Shown here: one piece after another, positions 1 to 7,000 of the stretch
Layout: every line of letters begins with the position of its first letter
Position numbering within the stretch: position 1 is the stretch's first letter
Source: an uncultured Bacteroidales bacterium
GTDB lineage: Bacteria > Bacteroidota > Bacteroidia > Bacteroidales > UBA4417
Direction: 5' to 3'
Length of the DNA stretch: 17,254 nt
Assembly: GCA_937965665.1 (NCBI GenBank)
Contig: CALCJE010000183.1
Span: forward strand, 1-17,254
Made by a program: the position numbers and the translations under genes
The notes under the pieces: generated by a model
Told to the model about the DNA's origin: nothing
What the model saw: only the letters and a program-made list of their open reading frames with translations
The model's database searches: none

Positions 1-2
1 CA

Positions 3-28
3 CCCCCTCTCTTCATGAAGAGAGGGGG
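3..28. repeat. Perfect 26-bp palindrome, REP-like or terminator hairpin
   Basis: A perfect inverted repeat with 13-base arms and no spacer: five C, then TCTCTTCA mirrored by TGAAGAGA and five G. It is followed by a G-rich tail (ccggggggtgag, 29-40). It sits 25 bases beyond the stop codon of the minus-strand membrane-protein gene, so it could end that transcript, but there is no T-tract on either strand. A pyrimidine-rich arm, its complement and a GCCGGGG(G)TGAG tail resemble dispersed REP-like intergenic elements I know from many bacterial genomes; that link is from memory. Confidence 0.6.
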
Positions 29-53
29 CCGGGGGGTGAGTTGCGGCAAAGCC

Positions 54-1481
54 TTACATAACTTTTAACCCGAAAGTAAGCAGCACCCGGTAGAAAAACA
101 GGACTGCAACGGCCACTATAACTACGCTCCACCTGAAGTAATTGCGCTGTATTATACCAGACTGGTGGATATTTTCGAACTGAACCGCATTAAACATAAA
201 CAAGGTGGGAATCACGATCAGCCCGGGTGTCAGGGTTTTGAGTATAAGCGGAAAATAGTACTCGGGCAAGGTGATCAGGAATAAAACAAGAACCGCGGTA
301 AGCCATGGGAAAACCACCCGGCTAAGCATAAAAAACAACCTGAAGCCCGGCTTCACCAGCGTTACCGAACCTGAAGAAAACATAAACAAAGGCGTCACGA
401 TACGACCAATAACCAGCATCATGACCAGGGAAATAATAGTGAATACAATTTCCTCGCTGTCGAACATACGGCTCATAAAAAGCCACTCGGAAGTATAAAT
501 AAACTCGGTGCGGGTAATAAATCCGGCGATATAAGCCCCGAAAAACATATTGGCACCACAGATAAAGCCCCATAGATAAAAAAGCTGGAAGCGTTTCAGG
601 ATGACGTTTTCGGTAAAAAACAATTTCAGGAATACAAATGCCAGCATCAGCGACAGTATAGGTCCCATGGCAAAAATTACTACCAGCGCTTCGCGGGTAT
701 ATAAGGGCGAGTAGGTGTAAAGCGGGAATTTAAGCCGGTAATAATACCATTCGATAGGGATGTGATACGATGATGCTACCAGGATGGTGATCACCTGGTA
801 AAGCACATAAATAAGCATAAATGCCAGTATCAGGTAAGCTGTTGAATGCAGGTAGGCAAACCCGAATTTTTTGCGCAACTCAGGTGTGGTGACGGCAGCA
901 TATAAATTCTCGCGGAACTTACGGCGGTTTTGCCTGGCCAGTTCGCGGCGTTCTCTTTTCGAAAGCTTAAAACCTCCACCCTTTAACCCTGGCTGGCGAC
1001 GGGGGAAAACGGTACGCCATGGGTTCTTCCTGAAGTCGGCCCACCATTTCTGTCTTTCATGTTTACGCTCGTGTCGTTCATAAGCCTTCATGCGCCTGCG
1101 TTCGCGCTGTGCTTCGGTAAGCTGTCGTTTGGCAAAAGGATTCGACAAGAACCGTACAAGCCCTTTCCGGAACGACCTCCAGGCTTCGGCACGTTGTCGC
1201 CGCTTCCACGATCGTTCCCTGGCACGAATTCGTTTTTTCTCGGCACGTATCCGCTGGCGGTCCTTCTTTTCCAGCTCACGCTGGCGCTTGTAATGCGGCG
1301 AACGCGGTTTACCAAATGGATGTGCAAGGAAGTTATTGATGCGTTTGATAAAACTTTGCCAGGCTTCGCGGCGTTGTTTTTTACGCCAGGCCCGCTCACG
1401 CTCAAGCCTACGCTTTTTTTCAGCCTTTTTCCTTTTAAGGTTTTCGGACGATACAGAATTGCGGCTGAAAATACTCGGCAT
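54..1481 (-). CDS. Polytopic membrane protein with repeated, Arg/Lys-rich N-terminal arm
   Basis: The 475-residue product has two parts. Residues 1-205 are extremely rich in Arg, Lys, Glu and Trp and contain a repeated unit. Copies at 20-57 and 80-117 share AEKKR, (A/S)W(R/K)(K/R)(K/R)QR, EAW, SF and a closing (H/N)PF. A weaker copy at 127-160 has RERRR, WWADF and NPW, and a possible fourth lies at 176-203. Residues 211-470 contain about seven hydrophobic segments (near 211-236, 265-289, 299-323, 345-369, 385-405, 411-431, 451-470). There is no signal peptide, so the basic arm is predicted to be cytoplasmic. The start at ATG 1481 is the only one covering the first repeat; no clear Shine-Dalgarno site precedes it. 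I do not recognise the family and assign no function; binding to RNA, ribosomes or acidic lipids would be guesses. The gene stands alone, and the reading frame is clean. Confidence 0.75.
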   Translation of the reverse strand: MPSIFSRNSVSSENLKRKKAEKKRRLERERAWRKKQRREAWQSFIKRINNFLAHPFGKPRSPHYKRQRELEKKDRQRIRAEKKRIRARERSWKRRQRAEAWRSFRKGLVRFLSNPFAKRQLTEAQRERRRMKAYERHERKHERQKWWADFRKNPWRTVFPRRQPGLKGGGFKLSKRERRELARQNRRKFRENLYAAVTTPELRKKFGFAYLHSTAYLILAFMLIYVLYQVITILVASSYHIPIEWYYYRLKFPLYTYSPLYTREALVVIFAMGPILSLMLAFVFLKLFFTENVILKRFQLFYLWGFICGANMFFGAYIAGFITRTEFIYTSEWLFMSRMFDSEEIVFTIISLVMMLVIGRIVTPLFMFSSGSVTLVKPGFRLFFMLSRVVFPWLTAVLVLFLITLPEYYFPLILKTLTPGLIVIPTLFMFNAVQFENIHQSGIIQRNYFRWSVVIVAVAVLFFYRVLLTFGLKVM

Positions 1482-1831
1482 AGACGGAATACGAATTTTC
1501 CGGCTAAGTTATAAAAATTATCCTGACCCATGGCTTCCGGGCTATCGCATGATTGAGCAGATAAAAACCAAAAAATCACAAACCAGGGACATGCATCTTG
1601 CATAAAAGTTAATACATGCCTTGTTCTTCGTCAAGGTTTACCAGGTGGAATATTGTGAATAAAATTGTGCATAAAATTATGTGCGTCTGTGTTTTAGGCC
1701 TGTGTTTTTATAGTTAATTAGTATCATCTTCCGGGTAAGTTGCCACGACTCAAAATTTTTCCGGTAAATCCATATTACTTTTTCTCTCCGTGGTTATAAA
1801 CAGTATACGGCGTTAATAAAAACACTGAGAG
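1482..1831. other. Intergenic gap with short direct repeats only
   Basis: This 350-base AT-rich gap separates the minus-strand membrane-protein gene from the possible plus-strand microprotein. I see no convincing gene in it. It holds a 12-base tandem duplication (1652-1675), the nonamer CTGTGTTTT twice (1687-1695 and 1700-1708), and a weak promoter-like stretch for the plus strand: T-run at 1756-1760 and TACTTTTT at 1776-1783, one mismatch from TAnnTTTG. No tRNA or structured RNA was recognised. Confidence 0.5.
1652..1675. repeat. 12-base tandem duplication
   Basis: ATTGTGAATAAA (1652-1663) is followed at once by ATTGTGCATAAA (1664-1675), identical in 11 of 12 bases. A degraded third start (ATTATGTGCG) follows from 1676. 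It lies in non-coding AT-rich DNA. Simple slippage is the likeliest origin; no function is implied. Confidence 0.6.
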
Positions 1832-1984
1832 ATGAAAAACACTGACATCCTTTATACTGAACATTACTCGGAGATCTTATCGGAAGAAACCTCAACACAA
1901 TTTATGGTCAGACCATACCATATTATTGGCACTGCAGTGTTGCTGGTGGCATGGGCCTGGCTCGGCACCATTATTATCGGGTAA
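1832..1984 (+). CDS. Possible 50-residue single-pass membrane microprotein
   Basis: The reading frame starts at ATG 1832, five bases after a purine-rich GAGAG, and ends at TAA 1982-1984. The predicted 50-residue peptide begins MKNTDILYTEHYSEILSEE and has an acidic, polar first half. From residue 30 to the end (HIIGTAVLLVAWAWLGTIII) it is a single hydrophobic stretch long enough to span a membrane, so the topology would be C-tail-anchored with almost nothing beyond the membrane. A TACTTTTT box at 1776-1783 could serve as a weak -7 element. I know no family for it. Support is the ribosome-site spacing, the clean soluble-then-hydrophobic layout and its place in an otherwise empty gap; conservation in relatives has not been tested. 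It could still be a chance frame. Confidence 0.4.
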   Translation: MKNTDILYTEHYSEILSEETSTQFMVRPYHIIGTAVLLVAWAWLGTIIIG

Positions 1985-2247
1985 TGCTTTCTTATACCAA
2001 ATCTTTGCATTCCAACGCAGTAATACTGGGTTGGATTTTGTTTTTCAGGTAAATTCATTTTCTATCATTTGCTACCGTGTTTTACAACCAAAAATTGAGT
2101 TACCAGGATTATTTCTTCTTGTACTGCCATTTGTAAATGCTGAAAATATCGGCAGGTATCATAGTATTCCATGGAAGTAAACAAAACTTTATATACATTG
2201 TTAAGTACAGTTAATCAACATTGTACATAACATAATAGAATATAAAT

Positions 2248-2655
2248 ATGGATTTTTCAACACTTAACTGGCTGGCTGTTTTGTTGTCGACCCTCATTTT
2301 CTTTGCATTGGGTGCATTGTGGTATAATCCCATGGTTTTTGGCAAACTATGGATGAAAGAAGCCGGTATCCCGAAAGAAACAACTGCAAAGGCCAATATG
2401 CCCAAAATTATGGGTCTTACGCTCCTGTTCACTTTCGTGATGGTGTTGAACCTGGCCTTGTTCCTCAACGATCCGAAAATTGGCGCTACCGAAGGGGCTA
2501 TGTATGGTTTCTTTACCGGTTTCGGTTGGGTAGCCATGGCCATTTTCGTTACAGGGCAGTACGAATTCCGCAGCACACGCTATATGCTTATTCATGCCGG
2601 GTACAACGTGGTTGGATTTACCATTGTAGGCCTGCTGCTAGGTGCCTGGAAGTAG
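2248..2655 (+). CDS. DUF1761 family membrane protein
   Basis: The 135-residue protein has four hydrophobic segments (about 6-26, 52-73, 82-103 and 111-132). The first helix ends in LGALWYNPMVFGKLWMKEAG, the most recognisable signature of the DUF1761 family, and the length is normal for that family. Its biochemical role is unknown. The start ATG 2248 follows an AT-rich leader typical of Bacteroidota and needs no other start, because the hydrophobic first helix begins right after it. The gene appears monocistronic: it is 263 bases from the possible microprotein upstream and converges on the metallolyase gene downstream. The leader contains the heptamer ACATTGT twice (near 2194 and 2218) but no good TAnnTTTG box. 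Confidence 0.85.
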   Translation: MDFSTLNWLAVLLSTLIFFALGALWYNPMVFGKLWMKEAGIPKETTAKANMPKIMGLTLLFTFVMVLNLALFLNDPKIGATEGAMYGFFTGFGWVAMAIFVTGQYEFRSTRYMLIHAGYNVVGFTIVGLLLGAWK

Positions 2656-2780
2656 ACGGGTTTCACGGGGCTTCCGGGAAAGACTATATGTTGGGGAGAG
2701 CCGGAGAAAATACATCATTATGAAGGCATAATCCAGTTTTTTTAGTTTACATTTTCTGCAAACCTATTTCAGGACCAGAC

Positions 2781-2843
2781 AATCCGAAATCCGAAATCCA
2801 CAATCCACAATTCTCTCGTCCATCGCCCCTCGCTTGTCCCTCT
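2781..2843. repeat. In-phase heptamer repeat patch between convergent genes
   Basis: Reading in steps of seven from 2781 gives AATCCGA, AATCCGA, AATCCAC, AATCCAC, AATTCTC, TCGTCCA, TCGCCCC, TCGCTTG and TCCCTCT. The first four units form two identical pairs; the later ones drift into a TCGyCC theme but keep the seven-base phase. It occupies most of the space between the DUF1761 gene and the 3' end of the metallolyase gene. There is no spacer of CRISPR size. It resembles the short tandem heptamer repeats described in intergenic DNA of some other bacterial groups; function unknown. Confidence 0.65.
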
Positions 2844-2859
2844 CGCCTAACTTTCCAAA

Positions 2860-3870
2860 CTACCCCCTTCCTGTTAACGTTTTGGGAATACGCCCGGTGC
2901 GTAAGCATTCGGAACGGAGCCTGCGGCCGACAATACGTTCGACCATTGCCCCTATCTGCAAAACTTTATCAACATCAAGATTGGTTTCAATACCCATTTC
3001 ATCAAGCATAACCACCAGGTCTTCAGTCTGCACCAGCCCGGTAATACCCGGATCGGCATAATAATAGGCTCCTGTTCCGGCCACGGGAACGCCATCCACA
3101 AAATTGGCCGGTTGTCCGCCAATGCCACCCATGGTCGATTCGTAATTAGTCATGCCGGCCTGCAGTGCGGCAAGCACATTGGCAAGACCCCAGCCCCGGG
3201 TGGTATGAAAATGCACGATTTGTTTTTCGGGCCTTCCGATTTTATCCATCAGCATGGAGTAGTACCTGTAAACCCGGTCGGGCGAGGCAGAGCCATCGTG
3301 ATCGGCATGTTCCACATCACTGGCGCCGATATCGAACCAGCGCTGGGCAAATTCAACCGCCTTTTCCATTTTGGTAGGTCCCTCGATGGGGCAACCCCAG
3401 ATGGTGCTCACGGTTCCGTTTACCTTCAGCCCGGCAGCTTTGGCTTTGGGTATCCATTCTTCAGCCATTTTCCAGTAATCGGCCAGCGATAATCCCGAGT
3501 TTTTCATATGGTGCGACTCACTGGTCGAAACCATCAGCAGTATGCGGTCGGGCCCCCAGCCTTCCTGCCGGGCTTGTATGGCGCGCTCAATGGCTTTTTC
3601 GCGGATAGTAACCGCGGTAAGGTTAACGCCTGGCAACAAGTGTCCCACAACCTTGCTCGACCGTATCCTTTTCAGTAGCTCATCTGAATCTTTAAACTGC
3701 GGCATCCCCTTCGGGTTCCCCAGGTTGGTAACTTCCACATGTTTAAAACCAGCCAGTATCAACTGCTCGGCAAGCCAGAGTTTTGCCTCGGTAGGAATAA
3801 ATTTTTCCTCGTGCTGAAAACCATCACGCACAGTGATATCGCCTATGGTAACTTTTTTTGGATAGTTCAT
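2860..3870 (-). CDS. HMG-CoA lyase-like DRE-TIM metallolyase, atypical active site
   Basis: The 336-residue protein has the TIM-barrel pattern of the HMG-CoA lyase/pyruvate carboxyltransferase (DRE-TIM) superfamily. The first strand carries the catalytic Arg-Asp (VRDGFQ, R15-D16), a Glu follows in HVEVTNL (E46), and the metal-binding pair is HFH (H220, H222). The tail GLVQTEDLVVMLDEMGIETN matches the end of human HMG-CoA lyase. Two positions differ. The loop that carries the catalytic Cys in true lyases (GGCP) reads GGQP (Q253), and the last metal ligand, normally Asn in SGNLATED, is replaced in TGLVQTED (L279). The stretch between them is about 17 residues longer than in the human enzyme. 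It may therefore be an aldolase or lyase acting on another acyl-CoA or oxo-acid; an HMG-CoA lyase label should not be taken literally. It is cytosolic, with no signal peptide, and has its own promoter. Confidence 0.85.
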   Translation of the reverse strand: MNYPKKVTIGDITVRDGFQHEEKFIPTEAKLWLAEQLILAGFKHVEVTNLGNPKGMPQFKDSDELLKRIRSSKVVGHLLPGVNLTAVTIREKAIERAIQARQEGWGPDRILLMVSTSESHHMKNSGLSLADYWKMAEEWIPKAKAAGLKVNGTVSTIWGCPIEGPTKMEKAVEFAQRWFDIGASDVEHADHDGSASPDRVYRYYSMLMDKIGRPEKQIVHFHTTRGWGLANVLAALQAGMTNYESTMGGIGGQPANFVDGVPVAGTGAYYYADPGITGLVQTEDLVVMLDEMGIETNLDVDKVLQIGAMVERIVGRRLRSECLRTGRIPKTLTGRG

Positions 3871-3893
3871 TGGAAGGTGTTGAAGTTTATTCC

Positions 3894-3923
3894 CAAATAT
3901 ACATTAATTTTGAAAGGTTAAAA
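3894..3923 (-). promoter_or_regulatory. Bacteroidota-type promoter of the metallolyase gene
   Basis: On the minus strand a perfect TAnnTTTG box (TATATTTG, plus coordinates 3894-3901) lies 23 bases before the ATG at 3870. A TTTT tract (3920-3923), 18 bases further upstream, could be the -33 element, though it is not the consensus TTTG. The predicted leader is under 20 bases. Confidence 0.55.
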
Positions 3924-3943
3924 CCAGTTCCACTGCAATGGAA

Positions 3944-3968
3944 TGTTATCATTTAACAGATTCTGTTA
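3944..3968. promoter_or_regulatory. Interleaved inverted repeats between divergent genes
   Basis: TAACAGATTCTGTTA (3954-3968) is a perfect palindrome around one central T. Its left arm also pairs with TGTTA at 3944-3948, so TGTTA occurs twice, 20 bases apart, with TAACA between. It lies just upstream of the metallolyase promoter and about 110 bases before the sensor gene, so it could bind a dimeric regulator of either gene. No regulator can be named. Confidence 0.3.
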
Positions 3969-4075
3969 CATGATGTTCATCAACTTGCATATTCCTTTTT
4001 AAGTGTGGACAAGTAATAATAGCCATTCGTTTTGTGTATAAATACAGGTATTTCAACCGGTTTCTTTTACTTGAT

Positions 4076-7000
4076 ATGATATTCCCAAAGTGCAGAATTA
4101 TTGTAGCTCTTGGAATAATGATGTTGTTTTGTATACAGCTCAGGGCCGAATACAGAACAAATGTACATTCAATATCCAGGCGCGAAGGCTTGTCGAACGG
4201 GGCGGTTAATACGATCATAAAAGATTCGGAGGGCTATATGTGGTTCGGGACCTGGAATGGACTGAACCGATACGACGGAAACCACATTGTGACGTTCCTG
4301 CCTGGCAGTAATTCCAATTCCATCCATAACCATGTGATCAGGGAACTTTTTCCCACTGCCCATGGACCGATATGGATGCTTACAAATAAGGGTGTTGGAT
4401 TATATGATAATATCCATGGCCGGTTTTCATCCTATTTTACCAGTGAATCGGAACAAATAAACTATGAGAATGATATAGCTGTTTGCCATTCCGACACTTA
4501 TGGAACCATGGTTTCTGTGTATGGCAAAGGCATTTTTCGTTACGATCCTGCCGGAAAACAATTCAGGAAAATAACTTTTGACCAGGTTTCCAATCCCCTG
4601 TCGCTTAGCATTAAACGAATTCATATTGCCGGCAACAAAACATATTGTATCTCATCGGGCGGAAAACTATACCTCATTTCAGGTGCCCGCCTTACGGAGA
4701 TGCTTCAACTTCCGATAACAGGTGCACTTTCATCCTCATTTTCGGCCACCATCAACGGCCAGCCATATCTTTTAATTACACAGAGAACAGGCGCAGCCCT
4801 GCTGGTTAATCTTGAAACTCGGGAAATACAACAACTCAAAATTCCTGATGATATCATTTCATCAATATCTGTTGCCCGGGAAAAGGAAAAACTTTGGGTA
4901 GGAACCGACAAAGGCAGGATTTACAGTTTTAACCTTACAACCCGAAAATTTGAAGTACTGAGCCCCTTATCGAACCTGCTCAGCGACAAAACCATTACAA
5001 CGCGTATACTCAGTATTTTTGAATCTGATAATGATGTGCTTTGGATTGGGACGGATGGCAACGGAGTTTATAATCTGAAACTGAATGAATTTCCAAATAA
5101 GAGTTTTTCGTCCGACCGATTAGCCTACCCCATTGTACGTTGCATACTTGTAAACAATAAAAGGGATATTTTAGTGGGTACCAAAGGGGGCGGGATTGAT
5201 ATTTTTGATTCAAACGGGAAACATCTCAGGGGCATTTCGGTAAAAAACGGGTTGAGCAACAATTCAGTGCTGTCATTCCATGAGCTAAGCGATGGTTCTA
5301 TTTTAGTTGGAACCGATGGTAAAGGCATCGATATTGTTTCGCCGGATTACAAGGTGATACGAAATTTCCCTCGCGATTTTAAAATTCCTCATGAATTGAA
5401 TTTTGCCTCGGTATACCGCATCCTCGAAGACAGTGACCAGAAAATATATTTAGGTACCAGCGGATATGGGGTGATTATGGTTGAATTCGACAAATCAAAA
5501 GCATCAACCCCTGTAAACTGCGAACAGATTCTACTCGATAAAAGTGCAAATACCAGGGCACAGCAAAAACAGATCGTTTACGCGCTGGCCGAAGAAAAAC
5601 CAGGGATAATCTGGATTGGAACCAGGGGATTAGGCGTATACCGCTATAATACGATCACCAAGCGGGTGATTGGTCAGTATACTACCCATACACACCCGGG
5701 CATTATTCCCAACGACGATATCCTTTCCCTGTCGGCTAATTTTATGGATCGCATTTGGGTCGGTTCCAGCAACGGAATTTTTAGTTTGGTCCCTGTTTCG
5801 CCCGACTCGGTAAAAGTACAGGGTTTTACAATTCAATCAGCACTCACCAATACAAGTATCCATGCCCTGCAGTTCGATAAAAAGGGCAATTTGTGGCTTA
5901 CAACCAACCAGGGGCTTTCGATGATTGACCACACCCGGACAAATGTGCGGAGTTTTAATACAAACGACGGGTTGGTGAACTACGAGTATAGCGATGGCGC
6001 ATCGTTTTTCGACTACAAAGCGAACATGCTTTTTATCGGGGGAACCATGGGGCTGGACATAATTCAAACAGATGCAATAAAATTTTCATCTTCTTTCCCT
6101 CCCATTGCCATAAACCAGTTATTTGTCAGGAATCAGCTTGTTGAACCTGGATATGAAAGCATACTGGCTAACCGTATCAATCACCAGAAAAGCCTTAAGC
6201 TGAATTACGACCAGAATTCACTGTCGTTCGAAGTATCGGCGCTTGCTTTCTGGGGGCAGGAGCGACACAGGATCTCGTACCGCCTGAAGAACTTTTTGGA
6301 CGACTGGATTATAAATCCGCCGAACCAGCCCATCAGCTTCTCGAATCTTGAGCCTGGCAAATACCTGCTACAGATCCGGGTGAGCGATGAGAACGGAATC
6401 TGGTCAGAAAACTACAAGGAAATAGAAATTACCATCAAACCCCCTTTCTGGAAAACAGGCTGGGCTTTTGCAGGCTATATACTTTTGGCAATTTTGATAC
6501 AGGTAATTATTTTTTCTACCTACCGCAAACGCGATGCCAGGAAGAAAGCCGCTGCCCTGCAGGAATTTCAGAAACAGAAGGAAGCAGAGTTACAGAGCTA
6601 CAAAATTGAGTTTTTTACAAACGTAGCCCATGAGTTGCGTACGCCACTTACCTTAATTACTTCGCATATACATGCCTTACTCGAAGACTCGCGGAATACA
6701 GCTGAAAATCCACGCCTGTTAAAAGTATTCAACAACAGCATGAAATTGCAGAAACTTGTGCTCGAGATCATGCAGTTTCGTAAACTGGAAAAAGGTAAAG
6801 AGCCCCTCAATATTCAACTTACAAAACCGGTAGAGCTTGTACGGGAAGTAGTATCTGATTTCGAACTACTTGCACAACAAAGGCAAATCAAATGCGAGTT
6901 TATTACACCCGATCCGGAAATTGTATTTAAAACAGATGCTGATAAGCTTCAGCGTATTGTTACCAACCTGGTTTCGAACGCCATAAAATACAATAAACCG

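Noticed and set aside
1088..1603. 171-codon minus-strand frame overlapping the membrane-protein gene
   Set aside because: It is a shifted frame of the Arg/Lys-rich repeat region, where biased composition keeps other frames open; its protein shows no domain or membrane pattern.
1864..2058. 64-codon minus-strand frame overlapping the possible microprotein
   Set aside because: It has no ribosome site or structural pattern; the plus-strand 50-residue frame has better support.
2349..2723. 124-codon plus-strand frame within and after the DUF1761 gene
   Set aside because: It is the shadow frame of a clearly recognisable DUF1761 gene, with no sign of a frameshift in that gene.
2737..2743. T-run as intrinsic terminator of the DUF1761 gene
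   Set aside because: No stable stem directly precedes it; the nearest small palindrome (TTCCGGGAA) is too short and too far away.
2781..2843. CRISPR-like array
   Set aside because: The units are seven bases long with no unique spacers and no cas genes nearby.
4034..4075. GTG start for the sensor giving 14 more residues
   Set aside because: It would place a long region in front of the signal peptide; ATG 4076 yields a standard signal sequence, though the GTG cannot be excluded.
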